Origin: Plasmodium brasilianum
Lineage: Eukaryota > Apicomplexa > Aconoidasida > Haemosporida > Plasmodiidae
Reading direction: 5' to 3'
Length of the DNA stretch: 64,000 nt
NCBI RefSeq assembly: GCF_023973825.1
Contig: NC_090125.1
Coordinates: 566,501-630,500, forward strand
The position numbers were made by a program, and so were the translations under genes. Positions 48,989-60,392 of the stretch are shown in pieces (the first letter of the stretch is position 1; each line of letters opens with the position of its first letter). The notes under the pieces were generated by a model, which did no database searches, had not been told where the DNA came from, and saw only the letters and a list, made by a program, of their open reading frames with translations.

Positions 48989-51639
48989 ATGCACATACAA
49001 AATAAACCACAAATAATTGAACATATAAATTATTCATTGGATAATACTATATACGATGTGAAATGGGTTGATGGAAAATCAAACATCATTGCTGTTGGAG
49101 AATTATTAGATAAAAAGGGATACATAAATATTTATAATTTAAATAAGGGGAATTTTACGTGTATTTCTAATAATCGAACAGATAAAGGAATAAAAACTAT
49201 TTGTCCTTTTTATTCTCATTCGGGAAGCTACACTATTGCTTGTGGTTGGAAATGGGCATCAAAAAAAAAAAAAAAAGCAAAAGAAGCATAATAAGAAGGA
49301 AAAAAAAAAAAAAAAAACGAAGGAAAATATATTAAGGCAAAATATAATTCTCAGTTAATTCGCCTTAGTTATTTTTCCTATAAAATTACTATTTATACAT
49401 TTTCTTATTTTTTGTATTTTATCCTTTTTTTAATTTTTCTTCAAAAATCTGCAGGCTCATTTGACGGTAGCATATTGTTATATGATATCAACAATTTGTC
49501 TGAGCCATATTATAGCATAAAAAAACATAGCAAGTTAATAAATAAAATAGACTGCAAAAGTTACAAAAATAATAATATTATCGTAAGTGCAAGCAGGGAT
49601 GGATCGGTTAAAATTTTTGACATAAGGACAAACCATGAAGTAAAAGGAGGAAAAAAAGGGGAATGCATAGGCACACAAAAACATACGTGTTTGTGTTTTT
49701 ATTTTTATTTTTGTTGTTATTTTTGTATTTTTTTTTCTTTTTCGGTTTTTCTGTTACCCACATATATACGCGCAAATGTGCACTATATACATTGTACACA
49801 TATATATACCTAATACATATGCTTGTACATCAATCCTATACACATTACAATTTTGGTATCCTTATTGTTTGTTCTTCATTTTTTTTCATATTATACGAAG
49901 GTTGTCAGTTTAGAGCCCCCAAAAAACTCAGACTATATGCCTGACTGCTGGTGTGTTGCAACAGGTTATATAATACTTGCAAAATATATAAACGTACACA
50001 CAAATATATATATATATATACTTACATGATGAAAATGATCATATGTTATCTTTACCCCCTTTTTATCTCAGGAAATAACTACATTGAAGAAAATTCGTAT
50101 TGTGAGACTGGACAGGAAAACTTGAATATATGCGCAGGATATGACAATGGGGATATTAAATTTTTTGACATAAAAATGATGTTAATTGAGCACGAGGTAT
50201 TAAGAAAAGAGTTGAAGTTTGTATATGCCAATATTTCCGTATATTCCTTAACGCACACGTGCGCGTGCATACATGTATATGTATATATGTGTACATGTAT
50301 GTATGTGCGTATATATGCAATTATTTAAGTATGTATATATTTACAAATGATTTATATATGAACCCCCTCATCCTCTAGAGACTATTCCTGTTCAACAAAT
50401 ATTTCATCGTGCTGTCCTTTGTCGTAGTATATGTTTCCTGAACGAATAACAGACAGCACAAAAAGTACAAACAACGTTCCTATGATTTATGTTTTTTAAA
50501 TACTACTTTTCCTTTTCAAGGCTAATGTTAACAATGGAGTTTGTTCTATAAATTACGACAGAAAAGACACCAAACGAAATAAATTAATTTGCTCAACGCT
50601 AGAAGGGAATATTTACATTTTCAACTTAGATGTCTACAGCGAAGATTCCGGGTTTGCATATAGCAAGGACCAAATAATATCAGGTATATTTATAGTATGC
50701 GAGGAATAGGAATGAATAGGTTTTATATTAACTGATAAGTAGGCAGATTAACTAATAAGTAAACAGCTCGGCTAATAAGTAGGCAACTTAACCGATATGA
50801 ACGATGGTAAATCAAAGTTTTGTCTTTAAAATTTTACATTTGGGGATGAAATACTATGACAAAGACATGCTAAAAGAAAAAAATATATGCTCAAAAAATA
50901 AAACCTACAAATAAAATTATTGAAAAAATATATTAACTTAAAAAATATTTTTTTTTCCCATTTTAAAAGGAACTTGCTGGGGTACTCCATTTTTGCCGCA
51001 GAACCGGGACATTTTTGCAACATTAGGGGGAGACGGAAATGTTAACAAGAAAAAAAAAAAGAAAAAAATTAGAAAATAAAAAAGAGATGAAAAATAAAAA
51101 ATAAAATAAAATAAAATGAGAAGTAAATTAAAATAAAATAAAATAAAATGAGAAGTAAATTAAAATAAAAAAAAATAAAATGAGAACCAAATCAAAATAA
51201 AAATATTAAGTAGAATGAGAATGGAAAAATAAAGGAGACACCGAAAAGAACGTATACGATAGTACGAATTTCATTCCATAAAAAATTCCCAAAATTTAAG
51301 GGACATTTGGGATATTCGAAAAATGAAATGTTTAGGAGCAGTGTTTTATATTCACATTACAATTACACCTCTGTTCTCCTAATTTTAGTTTTTTTTTTTT
51401 TTTTTTTCTAGCTAATTCTGTATAAATATATAAACCCGGAAAAAAATTATGTATTTGATGAATTGAAAGGATGCAAAAGGGGAATAATTGGAGAATTAGA
51501 AAAGTTAAATTACCAGAACGTTTCTACTCAACCAATAATTTCATTTGATTGGAATAAAGACAAGTTAGGTCTTTGTGTTTTTGCTTCCTTAGATCAAACA
51601 ATTAGGATTTACATAATAACGAAGCTAAATTTGTACTAA
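48989..51639 (+). CDS. WDR92: WD40 protein WDR92/Monad (dynein axonemal assembly factor 10)
   Basis: Seven exons: 48989-49244, 49455-49639, 49901-49964, 50072-50196, 50521-50683, 50970-51040 and 51412-51639. Phases agree throughout; 363 residues, close to the 357 of human WDR92. Matches run the whole length: NKPQIIEHI at the N-terminus, SASRDGSVKIFDIRT in an early blade, DCWCVATG, CAGYDNGDIKFFDI, NGVCSINYDRKDTKRNKL, FLPQNRD and a closing blade LDQTIRIYIITKLN. WDR92 links the R2TP-type co-chaperone system to axonemal dynein pre-assembly in organisms with motile cilia. In Plasmodium the client would be male-gamete dynein (inference). The first donor (G|GTTGGA) is weak but needed for phase. Lacking the splice model, the gene appears as disconnected fragments. 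Confidence 0.92.
51080..51200. repeat. AAATAAAATGAGAAGTAAATT repeats in the last WDR92 intron
   Basis: Three to four degenerate copies of a unit of about 36 bases, purine-rich, inside the intron before exon 7. Confidence 0.8.
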
Positions 51640-51723
51640 TTTTGTTTTGGAAAATTAAAAATGAAAGTTAAAAATTATATAACAAAATTTGTTCAAAAGG
51701 ATGAAGAAGAGGAAGAAGAAAAA

Positions 51724-51764
<41 letters not shown>

Positions 51765-52073
51765 ATACGAACATTCAAAATTCATGATACATAAAAATCA
51801 TGTTTCTTTTTCTTTTTTTTTTTTTTTTTTTTTTTTTATGTTGTTTTCAAAAGCCACTCTTAAACAAATGTATATACATGCACATGAAGAGGTACATGTA
51901 TATAATATATGTCCGCACATAAGTGCTTAAAAATACATGTACACACGCACATAAAGTACTTATGCTCTTTTCCTGTGTACCATGCGTGTGTTTTTATGTA
52001 TGCACACACACCCTCCTCTCATCATACTAAAAAAAAAAAATTCGAATTGTATACACATCGATTAATAATATAC
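51640..52073. other. Intergenic region between convergent genes
   Basis: Poly-A, (AT)n and poly-T. A possible extra C-terminal exon of the 52074-52613 gene may lie near 51970-52030. Confidence 0.5.
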
Positions 52074-52613
52074 TTACATTTTCAGGAAATATTCTGTTAT
52101 TTTTTTTTGGATAAATTTATCATCATTTAAGCTAAGAATATAGAAACGCAAATTCAATAAATTTTCATGAAGAGCTTCATGCTTTATCGTCTCATTTAAG
52201 TAGTTATAATTCATAAAATTTAAAAGAACATCAATACTGTTTATTAGCAAATTTTTGTCAAATTGTATATTATTATTACAGTTATTGTTGAAGCCTAATA
52301 ATGGGTCATCCTTCTTGTTTTGTTTATATATATTAAATGAGTTGTCATTAGGATAAAAATTGTCGCAGTAGTTTGTTTCTTTACTGTTCTGATAAGTACT
52401 GTCTAGTACATTGTTAGACTGATTGCAGTTTATTTGATTACTGCTGATCTGGTTGCTGCTTACCCGACTGAAATTAACATGATCAACGTTATATTCTGTT
52501 AAGTAATTTGAAAAGAAGTTGGAGTCAAAATTTGGCGTATCTTCGAAAAGTTTTCTCTTTTTTTTTTCATTTCCATCAGCATTTTCTTCATATATTATTG
52601 TATTCCTATTCAT
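52074..52613 (-). CDS. Conserved-looking protein of unknown function, 179 residues
   Basis: ATG at 52613. The N-terminal half is Asn/Ser/Gln-rich and disordered (SNQISSNQINCNQSNN). The C-terminal 60 residues look folded and helical (LINSIDVLLNFMNYNYLNE, then LLNLRFYILSLNDDKFIQKK), which suggests a small helical domain. No family recognised. The stop overlaps a perfect donor (AAAAT|GTAAGT), so the gene may continue into an exon after the T-rich AG at about 52031. That would add about 21 residues, but the intron would be only about 45-50 bases. Confidence 0.65.
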   Translation of the reverse strand: MNRNTIIYEENADGNEKKKRKLFEDTPNFDSNFFSNYLTEYNVDHVNFSRVSSNQISSNQINCNQSNNVLDSTYQNSKETNYCDNFYPNDNSFNIYKQNKKDDPLLGFNNNCNNNIQFDKNLLINSIDVLLNFMNYNYLNETIKHEALHENLLNLRFYILSLNDDKFIQKKITEYFLKM

Positions 52614-52621
52614 TCTTCCAA

Positions 52622-53040
52622 GGTAATATTGTTTCGTTTTATTTTGTTTTGCTTTATTTTATTTCGCTTTGTTCTGTATTGTTTTATTTTATTTCGCTTT
52701 GTTCTGTATTGCTTTATTTTATTTCGCTTTGTTCTGTATTGCTTTATTTTATTTCGCTTTGTTCTGTATTGCTTTATTTTATTTCGCTTTGTTCTGTATT
52801 GCTTTATTTTATTTCGCTTTGTTCTGTATTGCTTTATTCAATTTCGCTTTGTTCTGCTTTGCTTTATTCAATTTCGCTTTGTTCTGTTTTGCTTTATTCT
52901 ATTTCGCTTTGTTCTGTATTGCTTTATTCTATTTCGCTTTATTGCATTTCGCTTTATTGCATTTCGCTTTATTGCATTTCGCTTTATTGCATTTCGCTTT
53001 ATTGCATTTCGCTTTATTCTGCTTTGTTTAATTCTATGTT
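52622..53040. repeat. 30-base minisatellite (CTTTATTTTATTTCGCTTTGTTCTGTATTG)
   Basis: About ten copies of a 30-base unit, then a 15-base derivative (CTTTATTGCATTTCG) repeated about six times. It starts right at the 5' end of the minus-strand gene above, so it occupies its leader or promoter. Because the period is a multiple of three, all three plus frames stay open and give Phe-rich artefacts. Confidence 0.97.
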
Positions 53041-53264
53041 GTTTTATTTTTTCCCCTCCAATTTAATTTTTACTTAAATTATACCAATTTATGGGAAACT
53101 TGTTATTAGAAATTTATTGCCTGTCACAATTTGCATGAATTGTTAATAAAAGAGATTAAACGAATTCTTCGTTCACTTTGAATGCATTTTCACTGTTACC
53201 TTTGTTTAATAAACGTTTGTCAGTATGTGTATATTTTTGTATATATATACTTTGTATGTATATA

Positions 53265-53420
53265 CCTTTAAACGTATATACCTTTGAATGTATATGCCTT
53301 TGGCTGTATATACCTTTGGCCGTATATATCTTTGGCCGTATATACCTTTGGCCTTATATACCTTTGGCCGTATATACCTTTGGCCGTATATACCTTTGCA
53401 TGTACATACCTTTGTATGTA
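53265..53420. repeat. 16-base tandem repeat (TATATACCTTTGGCCG)
   Basis: About nine copies of a 15-16 base unit with the GC-containing core CCTTTGGCCG. Confidence 0.93.
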
Positions 53421-53564
53421 TATAATTTTTTCACATATTATATGTATATGTAAAATTATCTGTATACTTTAGCACTATTTCAATTATTCCTTTTTTAACA
53501 GTACCAATAAAAATGAATTATAATGTTATGCATAAAAGAGCTCCTAAATTTATTAATTTTAGAA

Positions 53565-53650
53565 CACAATCGCAATCAATCGCAATCAATCGCAGTCAAT
53601 CGCAGTCAATCGCAGTCAATCGCAGTCAATCGCAGTCAATCGCATTTAAT
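53565..53650. repeat. 10-base tandem repeat (AATCGCAGTC)
   Basis: About eight copies of a ten-base unit. Confidence 0.95.
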
Positions 53651-55348
53651 CAAAGTCAATAACTTTTCAGTGATATGTTCACACAGGCACGCACACACAC
53701 GTTTCTTCCTATTTTTCATAAAAGCGAATTATTCTCTTTTCAATGTTTACTTTTGTATGATTTTTTCTTTTTATTTTTTATAAGTCTTTTCTTTTGCATA
53801 ATTATTTTTACAAAACTTATCTTTTTTTATCTTTATCTTTTTATATATATTTTTACAAGCCTTACCTTTTGTTTATATATTTTTACAAGTCTTGCTCTTT
53901 TTTACATTTTTTATTATCATTTTACTTTTTTTTTCTTTTTTTTTTTTTTTAAATTATTACATATTCAAACGCTATTCATTTTGTGTTTACTATATGCGAT
54001 GATTGGTTTTTTTTTGTTATGGCTAATATATTATTCAAATAAATATGCACATAAGTATATTCGCGCACATAAACGTATGTCCAAATTTTATCACTTGAAC
54101 AGTTACTGATATACGATCTCTTTTTGTTTCTCCATTTTTACAAATAGCTAACAAAAATTAGGTTTTCCCCAAAATACGGTTAAAAGATGAGAAAATTTAA
54201 CGTATACCACTTTTCACATGGGTAAAAAAAGACATAAAGGTAAAAAAAAAAAAAATATTAAAGGAACATCAAAAAATATTGAAATGCATAAATACAAAAT
54301 TTAACGTACGAATAAAAACAAAAGACGCTGTTCTTTTGATTGGTTAATCCATTCATTCATTTTTTTTTTTTTTTTTCCTTTTTTTACTTAAAAGGACTAA
54401 TATCTTTTTTTCATCTAATAAAAGAAAAAAAATATATATACTTCGCTAAGCAGAAAAAAAAATATTTTAATTTCGAAAGAATACTATTATGTTAGTAAGT
54501 AGGGTTAAAATATTTAAGTAGCAAGAAAAAAGGGTATACAATTCATTACATCCGTTTTTAAACAATTTCAAGGAAAAAGGGAATAGAGGGTGTTATTTAA
54601 AATATATGCATAATTGTGTGAATGTATATGCGACTGAATACCCCCTTTTTAAAAAAATAAAACAACAGTCCAGTTCTTGTACCACTTCCGCCAAAGTTTT
54701 TATCTATGTGCTTAATTATTATGTTCGTCGTATTTTCTTAAATGAATTATACTCTTTTTAATTTCATATATTCACTATAACTTAAACGCATTTTTGCAAA
54801 TAAATTAAGGTGAAGATTGACATTTTTTAATTTTTTTCCCTTGTACAAAGTAAAATGTTAGAGTGTAGATTTAAAGTCATACGCACATTAGAAAAATAAG
54901 GGACGAAGCATTTTTTATTCATTTTTTATTCATTTTTTATTCATTTTTTATTCATTTTTTATTTATTTTTTATGTATTTTTTATTTATTTTTTATTTATT
55001 TTTTATTTATTTTTTATTCGTTTTTTTTTCTTTTTTAACTAATAAATTTCATTCCTCCTACAAAAACAAAAAAGTTGTATGTCGTAAGCATTCCGTGTTT
55101 AATCCTACAGTATGTTCAATTGTGTACATGCAAATATATGCGCGATCTCTCATCAGCTCAATCAGCGTGTATACATATAGACACCTCTGCAATGTTATGA
55201 AAATAAAGGACTTTCTTATTTCTCAAGCGTTCACAATTTATACATTAAAAGAGGGGGAAAAAAATAAAATAAGAATTTATAATTCCCCCGTTATTTTTAC
55301 TATTAAATGGGTATTTTGCAATTACAAACAACTAACAAGGAAGCTAAG

Positions 55349-55382
<34 letters not shown>

Positions 55383-55952
55383 ATACACCGTATACACACA
55401 TCCATACGTACAATAATAAAACCTCTGACAAAAAGATACATACACAGTTATAGGACAGAAAAAAAAAAAAAAAAAAAAGGCTCTTATTTAAGCAACTGTA
55501 CTTCAAAAAAAAAAAAAAAAATAATAAAATGGAAAAACATGTAAACGCCAAATACCTTGAACTACTGCCAACTATCAAAAAAAAAGTCGAATTTTACTGT
55601 TTTCGAGTCGGCACTTATAACACTCTAAATATTCAAAGAAAAAACAAAAAAAGACAAAAAAAAAAAAAAAAAAAAACAGAAAAATTAGAAAAATTAGAAA
55701 AGAATAAATAAAAAACTTACAATAAAAATAATTTTACAACATATGAAAAATACAAAAATATTTTTCCAAAAAACATAGTAAATATTTCAATAGTTTTAAA
55801 TTGAACGCTGTGCAAATTATGTATATGCAAGTATCACTCCCTGTACACTGGTATACGTAAATATATGTATATACGCACAAACGTAGACGAGCGTGGTACG
55901 TAGCACCTTGCACTTTTTTAATTTTCCTACACGTCCTTACGAAACTTTCAAA

Positions 55953-57245
55953 ATGAAATTATCAATACTAGCTGCAGTAACGTCACTATTTTTCATAAGA
56001 GAAATTGTGAATGAAGGAATAGGTATGATTGAATATGTATGCGATTTTCATTTCAATCCTTTAACTAGTGTTAATCCATCATTAAAGGAAGGAGAAGATA
56101 AGTTTGAACAAATCGGATGTACAGTAAACAACCCTAGCTTATCAGACATCGTTGCATTAATTTGTCCAAAGAAAAAAGAGTCTCGATATTCGAAGGTTGA
56201 AATTGTTCCTTCTACATGTTTTTCTACTCACCTATATTCTCCTTACGATTCTGAGAAAGATGCAAAAGATTTTAAAAAACTAGATGTTGAAAAAATATTA
56301 ACTGTAAACAAAACTTTTGATGATTTCGAATTAAGAACATTAGTTATTCCATATAGTTATAAAAAGAATAAGACTATTTATTGTAGATGTGATAACAGAG
56401 AAACAGAAAATGGAATTGGATCAAATGAAAAAGAGAAAGGAAAAGTAGGATTAGTAAAAATTATTTTAAACCAAAAAGATGAAAATCCAAGGGGTGTAGA
56501 TATTACTGGATCTAACGAATTTTCACAGGATGGTGTAACAGGAACAGACTATAATAGAGAAATTCAAATAAAAGAAAATGAAGTTATTCATTTAAAATAT
56601 ACTGGTTTTAAGAATACATATGAAGATCAATGTGATAATTTAATGAATATCAAATTTGGTTTTATTTCAGAATATTTTTTTTCTCTTAGAATGCCTACTG
56701 TTTTTTTGAGCCCAATTAATTGCACATTAACATTTGAAAAAAATAGTTCTACTTATAAAATTGTTCTTAAATCAGAAAAAACAGGAACTATTGATGGTTG
56801 TGATTTTACTAAACCTAAAGGTGAAGGCATGTATTTAAATGGTTTCAACCTGAACGATATAACTGATGAAGAAATTTGTTCTGTCCATATAAAATCAGGT
56901 AAAAAGAATCTTGCTGCTGGTTTTAGGTGTCCTTATAAATTAACTCCTACTTATTGTTTTAGACATGTTTTATATGAAAAAACAATTAATGGAGAAAAAA
57001 AATTTGAAACGTTTTTGTTAGATGATGTATTAGAAACAATTGATGTAGAATACTACGCCAATTTAAAACTAAGAGCTTTTGTCGTTGGATTTCCAACTAG
57101 ACCAGAGAAAAATAAAGTTATAAGGTGCATTTGTGAAAATGCTGGCAAAAAAGGAATCATGGAATTGACAATTGACTCTGCTAGTACGAGTTTTGTTAGT
57201 TTAGTTTTAGTATTACTTGTTGTTGCATTCCTATATTTGAATTAA
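55953..57245 (+). CDS. P47: 6-cysteine protein P47
   Basis: Gamete/ookinete surface protein of the 6-Cys (s48/45) family. Single exon; the first ATG of the frame is at 55953 (430 residues). The N-terminal signal peptide is MKLSILAAVTSLFFI. The first s48/45 domain has six cysteines (VCDF, GCTV, ICPKK, TCFS, YCRCDN). The middle domain has only two (QCDN, NCTL), as known for P47. The third has six (GCDF, ICSV, RCPYK, YCFR, RCICEN). A C-terminal hydrophobic tail after a small-residue stretch (SASTSF) is a GPI-attachment signal. In rodent parasites P47 is needed for female gamete fertility; in P. falciparum it affects survival in the mosquito. It is in tandem with P48/45 downstream, on the same strand. 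Confidence 0.96.
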   Translation: MKLSILAAVTSLFFIREIVNEGIGMIEYVCDFHFNPLTSVNPSLKEGEDKFEQIGCTVNNPSLSDIVALICPKKKESRYSKVEIVPSTCFSTHLYSPYDSEKDAKDFKKLDVEKILTVNKTFDDFELRTLVIPYSYKKNKTIYCRCDNRETENGIGSNEKEKGKVGLVKIILNQKDENPRGVDITGSNEFSQDGVTGTDYNREIQIKENEVIHLKYTGFKNTYEDQCDNLMNIKFGFISEYFFSLRMPTVFLSPINCTLTFEKNSSTYKIVLKSEKTGTIDGCDFTKPKGEGMYLNGFNLNDITDEEICSVHIKSGKKNLAAGFRCPYKLTPTYCFRHVLYEKTINGEKKFETFLLDDVLETIDVEYYANLKLRAFVVGFPTRPEKNKVIRCICENAGKKGIMELTIDSASTSFVSLVLVLLVVAFLYLN

Positions 57246-57332
57246 TTTGCCCAAGGAAGAGAAGTACCATTCTCACTCTAGAGTTGCACTAATGAAGAGT
57301 GTGCACTTACGGAAATACTGATGTGTTTACAC

Positions 57333-57585
57333 ATATATATCTATATATATATATATATCTAAGTATATATATCTATGTATATATATATATATGTATATAT
57401 ATCTATGTATATATATATATATCTATGTATATATATATATATGTATATATATCTATGTATATATATCTAAGTATATAAATATCTATGTATATATATCTAA
57501 GTATATAAATATCTATGTATATATATCTATGTATATATATTTATGTATATATATATGATTATATATCTATGTACATGTTAAAAAT
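57333..57585. repeat. TATATATCTATG-type array
   Basis: AT-rich repeat of 12-18 base units (ATATATATCTATGTAT and variants) just downstream of the P47 stop. Confidence 0.85.
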
Positions 57586-58166
57586 TACTCTTTTATGGTG
57601 ACAAAAGCAGATTTTATTTCATTTTATCTTTTTTTTTTTTTTTTTTATAATTGCTTTCGTATGTTTTAAAATTTCCCAACATCTTAAAGTGCACACATAC
57701 ATGGGAATGTGTGTATAAAGAGTGCCAATATAACACTTCGAGTGGTTTGATTATTATTCACTTTTATATTCATTTTTTTCCAAGTCGTGAGATGTTTTCA
57801 TATAGCAGTATGCAAGGCGCATACATTATGCACACATTGTACATCCATATATGTATATATATATGTATATGTATACGTACAAGTATGCGTATATATGTGT
57901 ACCCATTACTTACCTGTATACCCGTAAAAAACAAGTAAAAATACCGTTCGATGCAAACATACTATATATTCTGCTTTCAAATTTTTCCTCTCCCCTTTCA
58001 TTTTAGAAATGGTGTTTCCATTAGCTTCAAATAGAGCTATATTTATAATAAAAGAGCTATGATAGAGCAAAATACAGCAAAACAAAACAAAATATATTCA
58101 AACGAAATGCTTCGTACCATTTGAACATCCTTTCATTATGCATTCCTATGTTATTCCAATTTTTGA

Positions 58167-58361
58167 TCAAAAACAAACTCCTACTTTTTTTTAAACTGTT
58201 ATAATATAAGTAGTGATATAATCATAAATTCGAATAAGGAACTAAAAAGAGATGATACCTATATAGACAATAATATGCCCATACAATTTTTAACTGTTAG
58301 GTTTTCGGATCAAATAAATACAAAAAAGGAAAACTCAAACATATTGGATAGTGTAAAATAA
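58167..58361 (+). other. Coding-like open stretch between P47 and P48/45
   Basis: About 63 codons open to a TAA at 58361 with non-repetitive, protein-like composition (KELKRDDTYIDNN, FLTVRFSDQINTKKENSN). A possible acceptor (AATATAAG) lies at 58210. No start codon was found and I could not build a full gene. It may be an exon of an unrecognised gene or chance. Confidence 0.3.
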
Positions 58362-58829
58362 ATTATTTTTTATCATCTAAAAAATAAAAAAAAAAATAAA
58401 AAAACAAAAACCAAAAGATGGGCAGTATTCTGAAGTTTAACTGTGTCAAATGTTTACTAGCATACAAACCCATACATGAGCATACACATACGCATATATA
58501 AATATCTTGTTTATCTTGTGTAATGCTGGTGAACTGAACATCGTCATGAGATTTACAAAAAAAAAAAGAAAAAAAATTAAGTACATACAGTTATGTTTTA
58601 TCCCCTTAAAATTCTAAATTTTTGAACATTCGGTAGAATTGCCATTGTTCAATTATTGCTTTGAGGGGGCACTACAACTTAACCTTTTTTTTGTGGCTTA
58701 TAAGCTAAAATTTCCTTATCCCTTTCTTAAAAGCGATGAAACGAAATGTGCTAAAGAAACAGTGCGCTTAAAAGATTTACTTTTCAGTTTTTAAATAAAA
58801 TATAAAGTTAGCATATTTTACCTTTTTCA

Positions 58830-59031
58830 GTAAAACACATCCAGTTAAGTATTATCAGAGTTTTATGGACTCCCAATATAGCTTTCTTTTTTTTTTTTCT
58901 GGTACTTTTATTTCATTCTTTCCCCTTAAGACATATATTACAACAAAAACAAAAAATGTTTGCACTGTTGGAGGTTATGAGAAAAAAGAATTTTTACTAC
59001 TATTACTGCATTTATATAAAATTATTTAACA
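58830..59031 (+). other. Second coding-like stretch between P47 and P48/45
   Basis: After a good acceptor (TTACCTTTTTCAG) a frame opens through HPVKYYQSFMDSQYSF to a stop at about 59031. A second frame across the same start (KHIQLSIIRVLWTPNIAF) would be in phase with the stretch ending near 58350. The frame choice is unresolved. Confidence 0.25.
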
Positions 59032-59128
59032 AATAAAAAAAAAAAATATACATGTAATACATATGTATGTCGAAAAAAGAGGTCGATATTTTGGTAGATG
59101 TATGTATACGTATTTACAAGCATGTGCA

Positions 59129-59171
<43 letters not shown>

Positions 59172-60392
59172 TTTTCTTATGATGTTGTAGATCTAGTATA
59201 TACCAAAAAAAAAAAAAAAAAAAAAAATAATAAAATAAAATAAAATAGTAAAAATAAATAAATGTTATATATTTAAAATTAGCAATAATTGCACATTCAT
59301 TAATCCAAATAGTATTAGAAAAAAGTACTTATGAAGGTAAAGAAGTTAAAGGACTGGGCAGCAAAAAAAAAAAAAAAAAAAAATTTTAATAAGCAATAAA
59401 ACAAAATAGAAAAACTGCAAAGTGATGAATCAGAATTGTAAAAATTCAAAGTAATAAAATTAAAATATAAGAATACTCCATCTCACGAATACCATAAAAA
59501 CACTTCATGAAAATATGTATGATATAAAAAAGAAAAAGAAAAAGGAAAAACAAACTAGCAAACACATGTACACATATGTGCGTACAGAATATACTGAGGT
59601 GTCTTTTTGGGAATTTTTTAAAACACTTTTTAATGTATCACATTACATTCATGGGTTAATGCATTTATTTATGTGTCCACTTGTTTATATACCGCTCATT
59701 TATTTACCTTTTTTTTTTTTTTTTTTTTTTCCCTTACCCTCCCGCAATATACGATAAATATACAAATTTTATAATATATGTACGCACGTATCTCGAAATT
59801 CATGAGTATGCTTAAGCAGTCGCTAACACGGAAAATATTTGTGGAAAACAAAGTGTCTTTAGAAAATTAAGCATTTTTTCATTCTTCAAAAATGTAAAAA
59901 ATTTTCCATATCATGAATGTAAATACTTAACTCATACACACATGCGCATCTGGTATGTATGTATGTATGTATGTATGTGTGTGTGTGTGAACATAACATT
60001 TATACAGGCACGCTTTAACTACGTAAAAGCAATTCAAACAAAAAAGGAAAGCTCAGATACTGAAATGTATTATACGTAACAAAACACACACACTCACACA
60101 CATTATGCGCAGGTACTCATACTGCATATGTATATGTATAAATCTGTAAAAAGAAAAAAAACAAAAAAAAAAAAAAAGCAAAAAGGAGAGAGGAAAAGAG
60201 AGAAAGGCACAAGATCATAAATACACAAGAGAATAAAGGGGTAAAACGAATAGAAATATAGGAAAATAAAGGGTTAAAGCAAATAAGCACACCATTATAA
60301 GATCATACAATCATACAAGCCAACTAACTACCAAAAGAACAGTCCCATTTTCCACCTAATTCCATTCCTTGACCGCTACCCCATTGTCTATC

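Larger units (their letters stand above)
53041..55952. other. Intergenic region upstream of P47
   Basis: No confident gene. It contains the arrays at 53265-53420 and 53565-53650, a TTTTTTATTCA array at about 54910-55020, and poly-A runs at 55348-55380, 55460-55480 and 55506-55522. One frame at 55020-55350 is open with mixed composition (for example KIKDFLISQAFTIYTLKEGE) but lacks a start or splice context, so I leave it as unresolved. Confidence 0.55.
57246..60392. other. Intergenic region between P47 and P48/45
   Basis: Contains the TATATATCTATG array (57333-57585), poly-A/T runs, an (AT)n at about 59134-59162, GTAT/GTGT repeats at 59957-59990, and the coding-like stretches listed separately at 58167-58361 and 58830-59031. 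The final 250 bases are purine-rich and are probably the P48/45 leader. Confidence 0.6.

Noticed and set aside
52508..53077. Three overlapping Phe-rich frames of 120-189 codons
   Set aside because: They result from a 30-base minisatellite whose period is a multiple of three.
54972..55544. 190-codon frame upstream of P47
   Set aside because: It starts and ends in T- and A-rich repeats, lacks a sensible start or splice context, and only its middle third looks protein-like.
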